NCBI GenBank assembly: GCA_023415205.1
Contig: JAEZLR010000004.1
Coordinates: forward strand, 1 to 64,000
DNA length: 64,000 bases
Direction of reading: 5' to 3'
DNA from: Bacillota bacterium
GTDB taxonomy: Bacteria; Bacillota; Clostridia; DSM-8532
In this document: positions 43,495 to 53,822 of the stretch, piece by piece
How positions within the stretch are numbered: the stretch's first letter is position 1
Layout: each line of letters starts with the position of its first letter
The notes under the pieces: generated by a model
Seen by the model: only the letters and a program-made list of their open reading frames with translations
The model's database searches: none
Told to the model about the DNA's origin: nothing
Made by a program: the position numbers and the translations under genes

Positions 43495-45558
43495 ATGCCT
43501 CAGGATACTATTTTCAGCCAGTCGGTCAAATTTATCAAAGGGGTTGGGGAAGCACGGGCCAAGCTCTTTTCAAGGCTGGGCCTATTTACCTTGTCCGATG
43601 CGCTAAGCTATTTTCCAAGGGAATATGAAGATAGAACCACCTTGAAAAGGATATCGGAGCTTACCGATGGTGAAGAATGCAGTATTAAGGCCAGCCTGGT
43701 TTCCGAGGTAGCCGAATCGAGACCCAGGAAGAATCTCCGAATTACCAAGGCCCTGGTTACCGATGGCTCGGCTTTTCTTTCCCTGACCTGGTTTAATCAG
43801 AGTTATATTAAAACCAGTCTTTCGGTAGGTGAGGAGTATATCTTTTTTGGCAAGGTTAAACGATCCGGAATACGCATGGAAATGCAAAGCCCTGTCATGG
43901 AAAAGGTTGAAAAGCAGGGAAAAAGCACGGGTCGTATTCTTCCTGTGTATCCTCTGACCAAAGGCATTAGTCAAACACATCTACGGAATCTAGTAGAAAA
44001 CGCTCTAACCGCTGCTCGGGGAAAATATGTAGAGGTTCTGCCTTCTGCCCTCCGGCAGGCCTACAAATTATGTGAAATTAATTTTTCCTATGAGCAGATT
44101 CATTTTCCCAAGAGCTTTGAAAATATGGAAGAAGCCCGGAAAAGGCTGGTGTTTGAGGAGCTTCTCCTCCTTCAGCTAGGGCTTTTTAAAATGAAGGGAG
44201 CCAGCTCCCGACAAAAAGGCCTGAGTTTTGGAGCCGTGGATATGGAACCCTTAATGGAGCAGCTTTCCTTCACACTGACTCCCGCGCAGAAGAGGGTTAT
44301 TGAGGAAATTGAAGCGGACATGGCCTCTGATAAGCGGATGAACCGTTTGGTGCAGGGTGATGTGGGCTCTGGAAAGACCATCATTGCTGTAATGGCGCTT
44401 TATAAGGCTGTAAAAAACGGATATCAGGGGGCTTTCATGGTTCCTACTGAAATCTTGGCGGAACAACATTATCAAAGTGTCGCACCCTTATTTGAAAAGT
44501 TGGGCGTTTCAGTCCGGCTCCTGACGGGAAGCATGAAGAAGAAGGCTAAGGAGGAGGTCAAGCAGCTCTCCCAAAGCGGGCTTGTAGATATTCTTATCGG
44601 CACCCACGCCGTTCTGGAGGATGATACCACCTTTGCCAATCTGGGCCTTGTGGTAACCGATGAGCAGCATCGGTTCGGGGTCAGACAGCGGGCCAGACTA
44701 TCCGTTAAAGGGGAGAACCCGGATCTTTTGGTCATGACGGCCACCCCTATTCCCAGAACCCTTTCACTGGTTCTTTACGGGGACTTGGACGTTTCCGTTA
44801 TTGACACCCTTCCACCCAATAGAAAGCCCATAAAGACCTATGCGGTAGATGAATCTATGCGTCAAAGGATTTATGATTTCATCAGGAAACAGGTAGCAGA
44901 AGGCCGTCAGGCCTATATTGTGTGCCCCCTTGTTGAGGATTCGGAGGAGATTGAGGCCGAATCTGCCCAAGGACTGGCCGAACGCATACGGGATCAGGAG
45001 CTGGCCGGACTGCGTGTGGGGCTGATTCATGGGAAAATGAAGGGCGGCGAGAAAGAAGCTGTCATGAGAGCTTTTGTTAACGGACAAATGGATGTGCTGG
45101 TGTCCACAACAGTCATCGAGGTAGGGGTGAATGTTCCCAATGCCACCCTTATGGTCATAGAAAATGCGGAGCGGTTTGGCTTGGCTCAGCTTCACCAGTT
45201 AAGAGGGAGAGTTGGGCGTGGTGCGCACCAATCCTACTGTGTTTTGTTTAACCAGAGCAAAAGTGCAATTTCACAACAGCGCATGGATATTATGGTTCAA
45301 AGTAACGATGGATTTGTTATTTCCGAGAAGGATTTGGAGCTAAGGGGGCCGGGAGATGTGTTCGGGGTCAGACAGCACGGGCTTCCCGAGTTCAGAATTG
45401 CCAATCTTTATCGAGATATGGACATACTCAAGGATGTACAAGAGGCTGTGAAGGACATCCTTGACCAAAACCTTGTGGATACACCGGAATACCAACCGCT
45501 TAAGGCAAAGCTCCGACAATTTTTTGAGGTGAAGACCAAGGAGCTTACCCTCAACTAG
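43495..45558 (+). CDS. recG: ATP-dependent DNA helicase RecG
   Basis: A 687-residue branch-migration helicase for stalled forks and recombination junctions. It has an N-terminal wedge/OB domain (residues 50-160), motif I GDVGSGKT, motif II DEQH (VTDEQHRFGVRQR), ATPIPRTL after it, and the TRG-like motif and QLRGRVGRG (motif VI), plus the C-terminal GPGDVFGVRQHGLPEF. GGGAGGTG before ATG 43495 decides the start over an upstream in-frame ATG at 43408. It begins the conserved recG-rsmD-coaD series. Confidence 0.95.
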   Translation: MPQDTIFSQSVKFIKGVGEARAKLFSRLGLFTLSDALSYFPREYEDRTTLKRISELTDGEECSIKASLVSEVAESRPRKNLRITKALVTDGSAFLSLTWFNQSYIKTSLSVGEEYIFFGKVKRSGIRMEMQSPVMEKVEKQGKSTGRILPVYPLTKGISQTHLRNLVENALTAARGKYVEVLPSALRQAYKLCEINFSYEQIHFPKSFENMEEARKRLVFEELLLLQLGLFKMKGASSRQKGLSFGAVDMEPLMEQLSFTLTPAQKRVIEEIEADMASDKRMNRLVQGDVGSGKTIIAVMALYKAVKNGYQGAFMVPTEILAEQHYQSVAPLFEKLGVSVRLLTGSMKKKAKEEVKQLSQSGLVDILIGTHAVLEDDTTFANLGLVVTDEQHRFGVRQRARLSVKGENPDLLVMTATPIPRTLSLVLYGDLDVSVIDTLPPNRKPIKTYAVDESMRQRIYDFIRKQVAEGRQAYIVCPLVEDSEEIEAESAQGLAERIRDQELAGLRVGLIHGKMKGGEKEAVMRAFVNGQMDVLVSTTVIEVGVNVPNATLMVIENAERFGLAQLHQLRGRVGRGAHQSYCVLFNQSKSAISQQRMDIMVQSNDGFVISEKDLELRGPGDVFGVRQHGLPEFRIANLYRDMDILKDVQEAVKDILDQNLVDTPEYQPLKAKLRQFFEVKTKELTLN

Positions 45559-45604
45559 CAGGACGGATAGGCTACAGACGAGGGTCATTGATAAAGGAGA
45601 GTTT

Positions 45605-46174
45605 ATGCTGAGAATTATTGGCGGTACCGCCCGTGGAATACGCATACAAGCCCCTGACACAGAGAAAACACGCCCCACCCTGGACAGGGTCAAGGAATCG
45701 GTTTTCAACATTCTGATGCCCTACCTTCAGGAGACCAGGGTTCTGGATCTTTTTGCTGGATCGGGAAATCTGGGCATTGAGGCCCTCAGCCGGGGGGCCC
45801 ATCGGGCGGTATTTGTGGATGAGAGCAAGCTTTGCAGGAAGATTATCCAGGATAATCTGAGCAAAACAAGGTTTACAGAAAACAACCTGGTATTGACCAT
45901 GGAGGTCACCCAAGCACTGGCCCTGCTTAAGGAAAAGGGAGAAAAGTTTGACCTTGTATTCATGGACCCACCCTACAATATGAATTTTCTTGTCAAAACA
46001 CTGCAAAAGCTGGATGTTTTTGATATAATGAAAGATGATGGTATTGTGGCCTGCGAGCATCATGAAGACGAAGTAGCTCCCGATAAAGTGGGCCACCTGT
46101 CAAAAGTAAGAACAAAAGCTTATGGGGATACGGTTTTTTCCTTCTATGTCATGGACGGAGAAGCTGATTCTTAA
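45605..46174 (+). CDS. rsmD: 16S rRNA (guanine-N2-)-methyltransferase RsmD
   Basis: A 189-residue Rossmann methyltransferase that methylates G966 of 16S rRNA. The family start [14 protein letters not shown] and [16 protein letters not shown] are present. The SAM-binding loop is [20 protein letters not shown] and the catalytic motif is FMDPPYN (D/NPPY). AGGAG precedes the ATG. It sits between recG and coaD, as in many Firmicutes. Confidence 0.95.
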   Translation: MLRIIGGTARGIRIQAPDTEKTRPTLDRVKESVFNILMPYLQETRVLDLFAGSGNLGIEALSRGAHRAVFVDESKLCRKIIQDNLSKTRFTENNLVLTMEVTQALALLKEKGEKFDLVFMDPPYNMNFLVKTLQKLDVFDIMKDDGIVACEHHEDEVAPDKVGHLSKVRTKAYGDTVFSFYVMDGEADS

Positions 46175-46187
46175 GGAGGAAATTTTT

Positions 46188-46667
46188 TTGAATACCTTTG
46201 TTTATCCGGGAAGCTTTGACCCGGTAACCAATGGACATCTGGATATTATCAACAGGGCTGCGAAATTGTGTGACAAACTTATTGTTCTAGTCTCTGTCAA
46301 TATGAGTAAAGCACCCGCTTTCTCAATGGAAGAGCGCATTGAACTGTTGAACAGGGCAATTGGAAAACGGGATGATATTGAAATTATAAGCTTTTCAGGC
46401 TTATTGGTCGACTTTATGCGGACCATTAATGCAAAAACCATTATCAAGGGCCTTCGGGCTGTCTCGGATTTTGAGTATGAAATGCAGATGGCACTTCTCA
46501 ACCATAATCTGGATAATGAAATTGATACCCTGTTTATGATGACGAGCATCAATTATTCCTTTTTAAGCTCCAGTATTGTCAGAGAAATGGCTAAATATGG
46601 AGGGAAAATTGATGATTTGGTTCCCCCGCAAATAGCCGATATAATAATCAGAAAGTTGAAAAAGTGA
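46188..46667 (+). CDS. coaD: Phosphopantetheine adenylyltransferase
   Basis: A 159-residue nucleotidyltransferase for the fourth step of CoA synthesis (4'-phosphopantetheine plus ATP to dephospho-CoA). The family T/HxGH pattern is visible as [16 protein letters not shown] near residues 6-21. The [15 protein letters not shown] and SSSIVRE (ISSSxVR) motifs follow. The TTG start at 46188 lies 13 bp after the rsmD stop behind AAGGAGG, which makes a longer ATG start inside rsmD unlikely. Confidence 0.95.
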   Translation: MNTFVYPGSFDPVTNGHLDIINRAAKLCDKLIVLVSVNMSKAPAFSMEERIELLNRAIGKRDDIEIISFSGLLVDFMRTINAKTIIKGLRAVSDFEYEMQMALLNHNLDNEIDTLFMMTSINYSFLSSSIVREMAKYGGKIDDLVPPQIADIIIRKLKK

Positions 46668-46692
46668 TTTCATTTTAAAGTGGAGGTCGAAT

Positions 46693-47133
46693 ATGGAACT
46701 GTTAGAGCTTTTAGAACAGATAGAGGAAATTATGGAGAGCGGCATGAACATTCCCCTTTCTGGAGGAAAATGCCTGGTTGATAGAGAATCCATATTGGAA
46801 CTGGTTCAGGAGATTCGTCTTAAGCTTCCCGATGATATAAAAATGGCCAAGCGTATCACCGAGGAAAAGCAGCGCGTTCTAGCCGAAGCACAGCAAGAGG
46901 CTGAAAATATCCTGAAGAATGCCGAGTCGCGCATCGCTGCGCTGGTGGATGAAAACGAAATTACAAAAAAAGCTTACGAGCAAGCCGAGGTTATCATCTC
47001 CAATGCTAAGAAAAACGCCCGTGAAATACGCCTGGGTACCCGTGAGTACGCCGATGGTGTATTAAACAAGGTGGAAGAGATACTTGAAGACACCCTGGAT
47101 GTCATCAAGGTTAACCGTCAGGAATTAAAGTAA
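46693..47133 (+). CDS. Coiled-coil protein, F/V-ATPase stalk-like (conserved beside coaD)
   Basis: A 146-residue helical protein: a short N-terminal segment with GMNIPLSGGKCLVDRE, then a long helix (residues 40-130) rich in Glu, Lys and Ala resembling V-type ATPase H or F0 b subunits (KRITEEKQRVLAEAQQEAEN). No transmembrane helix is seen. Such genes follow coaD in many Clostridia without a known role; a cell-division or DivIVA-type scaffolding function is only a guess. It has GGAGG before the ATG and a terminator after it. Confidence 0.7.
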   Translation: MELLELLEQIEEIMESGMNIPLSGGKCLVDRESILELVQEIRLKLPDDIKMAKRITEEKQRVLAEAQQEAENILKNAESRIAALVDENEITKKAYEQAEVIISNAKKNAREIRLGTREYADGVLNKVEEILEDTLDVIKVNRQELK

Positions 47134-47184
47134 GGGTTAAGGATGATGACGGTTAAATATCAGGTAAAACAATAGGTAAGAATT

Positions 47185-47216
47185 AAACCGGAAAGAATTC
47201 GATTCTACCGGTTTTT
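47185..47216 (+). terminator. Terminator between the coiled-coil gene and ylbJ (convergent)
   Basis: AAACCGG pairs with CCGGTTT and, inside, AGAAT pairs with ATTCT around TCG; TTTT follows. It overlaps the last codons of ylbJ on the other strand. Confidence 0.85.
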
Positions 47217-48371
47217 TGCTGGACTTTTAACTGGCCTTATGGGAGCGATTCCAAGGGAGAAAATGATGATTCCGATGGTGACGAGCCTTACCAGGGACAG
47301 ATTTGCGGGGAGGGGCACCTCGACAGTTGAGGTAGAAATGGAGAGGGGAACGGAGCTCATGGCTGCGAACGTGAGAAGCCCTGCAGTTAGTCCATGAATA
47401 AGCTTACCGACTAAAAAGACTCTGTATTGAGCCCCGGAACCCTTCATAATGCCCATAACCTGGGTGTGAACGGAAAACCCTGCAAAACCACATATCATGG
47501 AAATCAGAGAAAGCTTTATGGTCAGGCTACCACCTACAATCTTTGTGACAGCCTGAGAGCCAGAGGTGATTTCCATAATGCCCCTCAAAAAGGAAGATAT
47601 GAATTCAGATAGACCGCTTTTCGGTGTGCCGGCAGCCCGGAAGATTTCAGGTATCTTACCCAGGAAGGCAAACAGCCCTAATTGTGCCAGAAGTTCTGAA
47701 AGAACCGCGAATAAAACAATATAGCCTGTGACCTTGATGCATAGAATGGCGGACTCTTCGATGGCGGAGGGAACAAGCTGGGGCAGGCTCATCCCAGGTA
47801 CTTCTTTGCCAGCCGAGGATTTTAAGCGAAAGGTTGGTGAGGGCTTATCCGTTTTTCCAAAGCAATGGCCCATAGCAAAAGCCGAAATGAGACCGGATAT
47901 CCAATGAATCAATAAAAGGAAAAAGCCAATACGGACGCTTTTGTAGAGGCCGGCACCAATGGTGCCAATAATAAAAAGGGGGCTGCAGTTATTGGCAACA
48001 GCAATCATTTTACTTCCCTGCCGACTGTCTATGAGGCCTTCGTCCAGCATATCCCTGGCCAGCTTTGCCCCTGTGGGATATCCGCTCAGATACCCTAGAA
48101 TAATCGTGATCAGCGTATAATAGGGAAGGCCAAAGAATCTTTCTGCTAGCCGCTTAATAAAGGTTGGACATGAGAACCCCGATAGGTAGGGCACTGTTAG
48201 CCGTGACAGTACAAAGAAGGGGAATAGGGAAGGTATCACAACATCCAAGCAGAGATACAAAGCATTTCTGGCGGCCTGCGAAGTTTCCTTGGCATACAGG
48301 GAAAGAACCAATGCCAATATGGGAAATATGTAAATGATTGAAGTCTTCGCCCATTGACTGAATTTTTTCAT
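47205..48371 (-). CDS. ylbJ: Sporulation integral membrane protein YlbJ
   Basis: A 388-residue protein with about 8-10 hydrophobic helices and two nucleoside-recognition (Gate-like) domains. The conserved FFVLSRLTVP, LSGYPTGAKLARDML and NNCSPLFIIGTIG segments, and the later ICGFAGFSVHTQVMGI, are clear. In Bacillus it is needed for spore cortex formation. It marks the organism as a likely spore former. The ATG at 48371 follows GGGGAAAC; a longer start at 48389 lacks a ribosome site. Confidence 0.9.
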   Translation of the reverse strand: MKKFSQWAKTSIIYIFPILALVLSLYAKETSQAARNALYLCLDVVIPSLFPFFVLSRLTVPYLSGFSCPTFIKRLAERFFGLPYYTLITIILGYLSGYPTGAKLARDMLDEGLIDSRQGSKMIAVANNCSPLFIIGTIGAGLYKSVRIGFFLLLIHWISGLISAFAMGHCFGKTDKPSPTFRLKSSAGKEVPGMSLPQLVPSAIEESAILCIKVTGYIVLFAVLSELLAQLGLFAFLGKIPEIFRAAGTPKSGLSEFISSFLRGIMEITSGSQAVTKIVGGSLTIKLSLISMICGFAGFSVHTQVMGIMKGSGAQYRVFLVGKLIHGLTAGLLTFAAMSSVPLSISTSTVEVPLPANLSLVRLVTIGIIIFSLGIAPIRPVKSPAKNR

Positions 48372-48429
48372 AGTTTCCCCACATTTCATGACTTCGTATT
48401 AGAATACATATTCAGTCCCTTGAGCAAAG

Positions 48430-48459
48430 TTGCATTGAATCAGAATGGAATGATATAAT
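48430..48459 (+). promoter_or_regulatory. Promoter before the Asp23 gene
   Basis: TTGCAT (48430-48435), an 18-bp spacer and TATAAT (48454-48459). It points to the Asp23-DUF5685-DnaJ-like gene set and lies back-to-back with ylbJ. Confidence 0.55.
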
Positions 48460-48562
48460 AGGATTATTCTTCTCAAATGCTGGAATTTCGGCCCTGCCAT
48501 ATTGCAGTTGTAATACCGACTTTAAAAAGAACCTAAGAGGATCAAGAGGGAGTGTACCAGTA

Positions 48563-48973
48563 ATGCAAGAAAATGAAAACACAGTGAGAGAGTCCGACGA
48601 TATTGGTGAGATAAAAATCAGTGTCGATGTCATTACCGTTATAGCCCACACAGTAGCTAGTGAAATAGAGGGTGTGGCCGGAATGAACGCCAATATTGCT
48701 GAGAACATTTCCTCGGTTTTAGGACGCAAAAACGCTACCAAGGGCGTTAAGGTTGAGATAGACAATAAGGATGTCACCATAGATTTTTACATAGTTGTGG
48801 ATTATGGCGCCCGTATCCCTGATGTGGCGTGGAAAATCCAGGAGCGTGTTAAATCAGCCGTAGAAAGCATGACTGGCATGAACGTGGTATCAATTAATAT
48901 TCACGTTCAGGGTGTCAGCTTCGATAAGAACAAGGGTGACCAGACCGTTGAAGGAACGACCAAGCTGAATTGA
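48563..48973 (+). CDS. Asp23/Gls24 family envelope stress protein
   Basis: A 136-residue protein of the alkaline shock protein family. EIKISVDVITVIAHTVASEI, VAGMNANIAEN, GVKVEIDNKDVTIDFYIVVDYG and the C-terminal VSINIHVQGVSF strand define the Asp23 domain. Family members form membrane-associated complexes involved in envelope homeostasis. It is the first gene of a set of four and starts behind AGGGAG. Confidence 0.92.
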   Translation: MQENENTVRESDDIGEIKISVDVITVIAHTVASEIEGVAGMNANIAENISSVLGRKNATKGVKVEIDNKDVTIDFYIVVDYGARIPDVAWKIQERVKSAVESMTGMNVVSINIHVQGVSFDKNKGDQTVEGTTKLN

Positions 48974-48982
48974 GGTTAATTC

Positions 48983-49844
48983 ATGTTCGGATATGTGGAG
49001 CCGGATAAGCCGGAACTCAAAATGAGAGAGTTTGATATTTTTCGTGGTTATTACTGCAGCCTCTGCAAAACCATAGGAAGACGTTATGGACAAATACCAA
49101 GGCTCTCGCTAAGCTATGACCTTACCTTTCTTTATATCCTTCTTGACGCGACCCAGGCTTTTCCAACCGGGGGAAAGCGAGAACGCTGTATTGCTCACCC
49201 CTTGAAAAAGCGTTATATGGTTTTTTCAAATATTTTTGCCGAGTATGCGTCAGACATGAATGTGATTCTCACGTATTATAGTCTAAGAGATAAGTGGAAT
49301 GACGAAAAGAATCTCCTTGGAGGGGCTGGGTCTCTGGCTCTGAAGCGGGCTTTCAAAAAGGTGAGAAAACGGTATCCTGACAAATGCGCATCCATTGAGG
49401 GGTATTTGGAGGCCTTGAGCACCCTTGAGAAAAACCGATGCGCCTCTGTGGACGAAGCTGCGGAGCCCTTTGCATCCTTAATGAGAGAACTTTTTGAATG
49501 CGGGCATATTAAGGATGAATATACACAAAAAACACTGGGCTGGATGGGCTATAATCTCGGACGTTGGATTTATCTTATAGACGCCTATGATGATCTGGAT
49601 AAAGATTTAAAGCGGAAGAGTTATAATCCCATTCTCTGTCAGTATGATTTTAAGGGTGAGGATATCAAGAGCTTTAAAGAAGAAGTCCGGGAAGCCTTAA
49701 ATTTCAACCTCACCTATTCCTTGAGTGAGATTGAAAAAGCCTATTCGCTTATTGATATTGAAAAAAACAAAGGGATACTGGATAATATTCTGTATTCGGG
49801 TTTAATTGTCAAGACCGATGTGATCTTGCAAGGGAGAGGTAATC

Positions 49845-49864
<20 letters not shown>
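48983..49864 (+). CDS. DUF5685 family protein
   Basis: A 293-residue protein beginning [20 protein letters not shown] with [15 protein letters not shown] (CxxC), the DUF5685 signature. [20 protein letters not shown] near residues 195-215 resembles the polyprenyl-synthase-like DDxxD helix, an observation rather than an assignment. The role is unknown. It starts 9 bp after the Asp23 gene and overlaps the J-domain gene by 20 bp, so the three are translationally coupled. Confidence 0.85.
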
Positions 49865-50573
<709 letters not shown>

Positions 50574-50603
50574 TCAGTTCACGTGTGAGCCAGGAGGTTA
50601 ACT

Positions 50604-51155
50604 TTGAAGGATCGGACAAATCAGGGCAGGGGTAAAGCGAACAGCTCCAATACGCGTAAAATTGCTCTATCCGGGGTTTTAACGGCGTTTATTGTTATCG
50701 CCCTAGTAGTGGAATCCATTGTGCCGACGGGCAGGCTGGGCTTCTATGTCTTAGCAGCTTTCATTCTCTCGGTGGTCCTGCTGGAAGCGGGGGTATCATG
50801 GGGCTGGGGCGCATATGCCGCTAGCTGTGCGGTAGGGTTTCTTTTGGTTCCGGAGAAATTAAATATTTTACCTTATATTGTTTTTTTTGGAATCTATACC
50901 TTGTTGAAGTATCACATCGAGTCCATTAGGAAGCCGTGGCTTGAGATTGTTTTAAAGCTTGCAGCCTTTAATCTCTTTCTGTGGCCGGCCTGGAGTATAG
51001 TGAAGACCTTTCTTCCGGAGGCCCTTACACAAGGATGGGGTGTATGGCTGGCGGGAGTTGTTTTACAGGTGGTTTTTCTGTTGTATGACTTCTTGTTTAC
51101 AGCTTGGATCAGGTATTACTTTGAAAAAATAGCGCCGCGAGTACGGAAGGCCTGA
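50604..51155 (+). CDS. Small integral membrane protein, ECF-transporter S-component-like
   Basis: A 183-residue protein with about five or six transmembrane helices. The start TRKIALSGVLTAFIVIALVVE resembles ECF transporter substrate-binding S components. Several Firmicute J-domain clusters end with such a gene, but the vitamin or metabolite is not identifiable. A TTG start at 50604 follows AGGAGG. A structured RNA candidate follows downstream. Confidence 0.6.
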   Translation: MKDRTNQGRGKANSSNTRKIALSGVLTAFIVIALVVESIVPTGRLGFYVLAAFILSVVLLEAGVSWGWGAYAASCAVGFLLVPEKLNILPYIVFFGIYTLLKYHIESIRKPWLEIVLKLAAFNLFLWPAWSIVKTFLPEALTQGWGVWLAGVVLQVVFLLYDFLFTAWIRYYFEKIAPRVRKA

Positions 51156-51168
51156 CCAAGGATTGCCA

Positions 51169-51197
51169 TTGTGAAATGGCAAAAAATTATGTACACT
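51169..51197 (+). promoter_or_regulatory. Candidate promoter for the mutS2 leader RNA
   Basis: TTGTGA (51169-51174), a 17-bp spacer and TACACT (51192-51197). An 8-bp inverted repeat TTGCCATT/AATGGCAA (51163-51181) overlaps the -35 region and may bind a regulator. Confidence 0.4.
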
Positions 51198-51199
51198 TT

Positions 51200-51329
51200 T
51201 GTTGTAGGGCGAATGCTTTGCATCAAAAGACGAGAGTCTTTGTTACAACAGAGAGAGGGGCATAAAGCCCCCCCTTAATGTAATTCACCTCTTCATACTC
51301 CTGGCTGCGACTTATGTCGCAGCTTTTTT
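51200..51329 (+). ncRNA. Candidate structured RNA ending in an intrinsic terminator, upstream of mutS2
   Basis: P1 pairs TGTTGTA (51200-51206) with TACAACA (51244-51250). Inside it lie a small hairpin ATGC-TTT-GCAT (51213-51223) and a perfect AAAGAC/GTCTTT stem capped by GAGA, a GNRA tetraloop (51226-51241). Next is GGGGC-ATAAA-GCCCC (51257-51271), then a terminator GCTGCGAC-TTAT-GTCGCAGC with T6 (51304-51329). Stems are perfect, yet the region has no coding content. I recognise no known riboswitch class. It may be a leader attenuator for mutS2 or a free small RNA. Confidence 0.5.
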
Positions 51330-51390
51330 ACTAGTCGTAGATTTTGCTTAGAACTTCTTTTTTGCGAATGCGCCACGGCTAAGTGCGCAC

Positions 51391-51409
51391 AACTTTACTT
51401 CGTAAAGTT
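51391..51409 (+). promoter_or_regulatory. Hairpin directly before the mutS2 ribosome site
   Basis: AACTTTAC-TTC-GTAAAGTT is a perfect 8-bp stem ending one base before the AAGGAG of mutS2 (51411-51416). Its position suggests an influence on translation start or mRNA stability. Confidence 0.4.
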
Positions 51410-51424
51410 TAAGGAGAATAATGT

Positions 51425-53800
51425 ATGAATGACAGGGCATTACGTGTGCTTGAATACGATAAAATCATGAAAAAGCTTGATGAAAGAACCGTTTCCTCTC
51501 TTGGACGATCCTTTGTGGAGACTCTAAAGCCCGTAACCGATTTTAATGAAGTGGAGGCTCGGCTGAAAGAGACCACCGATACGTCGGCCTACCTTTGGCG
51601 TAAGGGAGGCGCCCCCTTTGGCGGCATCCACGATATACGCTCAGCCCTTAAACGTGTGGAGATTGGCTCAATCTTAGGCATCTCCGAGCTTCTCAAGGTT
51701 GGTGACGTTCTGCGTTGCGGACGGATACTCAAGCAATACCTTACCAATGACATCCCCTCCGATTGGGAGGGTAACCTGACTTTGGAGCTGGGGCGCCAGA
51801 TTACTGTTTTCAAGCAGGTGGAGGAAGCTATCTCCCACGCCATTCTCAGTGAAGATGAAATTTCAGATCATGCAAGCCCCGAGCTTTTCTCCATAAGAAA
51901 GGGTATCCGCCAGAAGCAGGATAGCATTAAAGACCGACTTTCTGCCTTTATTCGCTCCAGTGATTATAAAAAGATCATGCAGGATGCTGTGGTTACCTTG
52001 AGAGGGGATCGTTATGTCATCCCTGTTAAGCAGGAATATAAAAGCCAGGTACCAGGACTGATTCATGACATGTCTTCCTCGGGAGCCACTGTCTTTATCG
52101 AACCCCTGGCAGTTGTTGAGGCAAATAATGAAATCAAGGCGCTACTCATCAGAGAGCAGCATGAAATTGAGCGTATATTGGCAGAGCTGACCGCAAGGGT
52201 GGAAGAAATCCGGGTTGATTTAGGGGTCAATATCGGCATACTGGCCCGCTTGGACTTTATGTTCGCCAAGGCCAAGCTGTCACGCGATTTAAGGGGTATA
52301 AGCCCTCGCCTTAGCACGAAGAGAGTTATTAATATCATCAAGGGAAGACACCCCCTGCTAGACAAGGAAAAGGTTGTACCTATTGATATTGAGCTTGGGA
52401 ACGAGTTTTCAACCCTAGTGGTCACGGGCCCCAATACCGGGGGTAAAACAGTGACACTGAAAACTGTGGGATTATTTGTTCTTATGCTTCAATCCGGGCT
52501 TCATATCCCTGTGCAAGAAGGAAGTGAATTCGGCCTGTTTGATAGTGTTTATGCAGATATTGGTGACGAACAGAGCATCGAGCAATCCCTGAGCACTTTT
52601 TCCTCCCATATGAAAAATATTGTGACCATTCTTGACGAAGCAGATGAAGGTTCTCTCGTCCTTTTCGATGAATTAGGGGCAGGGACTGACCCCACCGAGG
52701 GTGCAGCTCTCGCTATTGCTATTTTAGAGGGACTCACCAAAAGAGGTATTTGCACCATGGCAACCACCCATTATAGTGAGCTCAAGATTTACGCCATGAC
52801 CACTCCTCGTGTCCAGAATGCCTGCTGTGAGTTTGACGTGGAAACCTTGCGGCCTACCTATAGGCTGTTGGTGGGAGTTCCAGGTAAAAGCAATGCCTTT
52901 GCCATATCTCAAAAGCTAGGCTTGGACCCCTATGTCATTAACAAGGCCAAAGAGCATCTGACCCAGGACAATATTCAATTCGAGGATGTTCTTTCAGATA
53001 TTGAAAAAAACAGAACCCAGGCCGAACGGGAAAAGGAATCGGCAGAGGCTCTTAAAAGGGAAATCGAGGCCCTGAGGACTGAGGCTCAGAAGGAAAAGGA
53101 ACGCATCAACAAGGAACGCGATCGTATTATTACCAAGGCCAAGGAAGAAGCCAGAGCCATCGTTATTAACGCACGTTATGAGGCGGAAGAGCTCCTGGAG
53201 AGCCTTAAAGAGCTTCAGAAAAAAGGTTACCGGCAGAGTATGGATAAGGAGCTTCAGGAGGCCAGAACCAGTGTCCGTCGGTTGGACAATCTGGAAGGCT
53301 CACTGGTTGAGACCTATGAGGTCCGAGGCTATGTGGAGCCCCCTCAGGATTTAAAAGCGGGGGAAAGTGTGCTCATGCTGAATCTCGACCAAAAGGCCAC
53401 CGTGTTGGAAGCCCCAGATACCGACGGGCAGGTGATGGTTCAGGCGGGGATTATGAAGGTTAAAGTCCATGTTTCCCAGCTCAAACGCGTGGATGAACAA
53501 AAAGAATCTCTGGAAAAGATGAACAAGGTGCGTATTGCCGGGGTGAAGGCTTCCCCGGTCAAACTGGATTTGGATTTGCGTGGGCTCAATGTGGAGGAAG
53601 CGCTGGATAAAGTCGATAAATATGTGGATGATGCTGTCATCGCCGGACTTCATGAGGTTACCCTCATCCATGGCAAAGGGACGGGAGTTCTTAGGAAGGC
53701 CATTCATGACCATTTAAGAGGTCATTCCCATGTGGTGGCTTACCGTTTGGGTAAGTACGGAGAAGGTGAGACGGGCGTTACCGTTGTCGAGTTAAAATAA
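51425..53800 (+). CDS. mutS2: Endonuclease MutS2
   Basis: A 791-residue MutS2 protein with an N-terminal clamp region, an ABC-type ATPase core (Walker A TGPNTGGKTVT near residues 335-345, LFDELGAGTDP as Walker B, TTHYSELK after it), a long coiled coil (510-625) and a C-terminal Smr domain (LDLRGLNVEEAL, HGKGTGVLR, about residues 715-791). In Bacillus it acts on collided ribosomes and recombination intermediates; Smr gives nuclease activity. The long leader with a terminator suggests regulated expression. AAGGAG precedes the ATG. Confidence 0.95.
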   Translation: MNDRALRVLEYDKIMKKLDERTVSSLGRSFVETLKPVTDFNEVEARLKETTDTSAYLWRKGGAPFGGIHDIRSALKRVEIGSILGISELLKVGDVLRCGRILKQYLTNDIPSDWEGNLTLELGRQITVFKQVEEAISHAILSEDEISDHASPELFSIRKGIRQKQDSIKDRLSAFIRSSDYKKIMQDAVVTLRGDRYVIPVKQEYKSQVPGLIHDMSSSGATVFIEPLAVVEANNEIKALLIREQHEIERILAELTARVEEIRVDLGVNIGILARLDFMFAKAKLSRDLRGISPRLSTKRVINIIKGRHPLLDKEKVVPIDIELGNEFSTLVVTGPNTGGKTVTLKTVGLFVLMLQSGLHIPVQEGSEFGLFDSVYADIGDEQSIEQSLSTFSSHMKNIVTILDEADEGSLVLFDELGAGTDPTEGAALAIAILEGLTKRGICTMATTHYSELKIYAMTTPRVQNACCEFDVETLRPTYRLLVGVPGKSNAFAISQKLGLDPYVINKAKEHLTQDNIQFEDVLSDIEKNRTQAEREKESAEALKREIEALRTEAQKEKERINKERDRIITKAKEEARAIVINARYEAEELLESLKELQKKGYRQSMDKELQEARTSVRRLDNLEGSLVETYEVRGYVEPPQDLKAGESVLMLNLDQKATVLEAPDTDGQVMVQAGIMKVKVHVSQLKRVDEQKESLEKMNKVRIAGVKASPVKLDLDLRGLNVEEALDKVDKYVDDAVIAGLHEVTLIHGKGTGVLRKAIHDHLRGHSHVVAYRLGKYGEGETGVTVVELK

Positions 53801-53822
53801 ACACCGAGTGGAGAGATATAGG

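Noticed and set aside
46122..46187. Longer CoaD start inside rsmD
   Set aside because: The AAGGAGG and the TTG at 46188 give the standard CoaD N-terminus.
51163..51181. Terminator after the ECF-like gene (TTGCCATT/AATGGCAA)
   Set aside because: The stem is followed by an A-run, not a T-run, on the plus strand, so it does not look like an intrinsic terminator for that gene.
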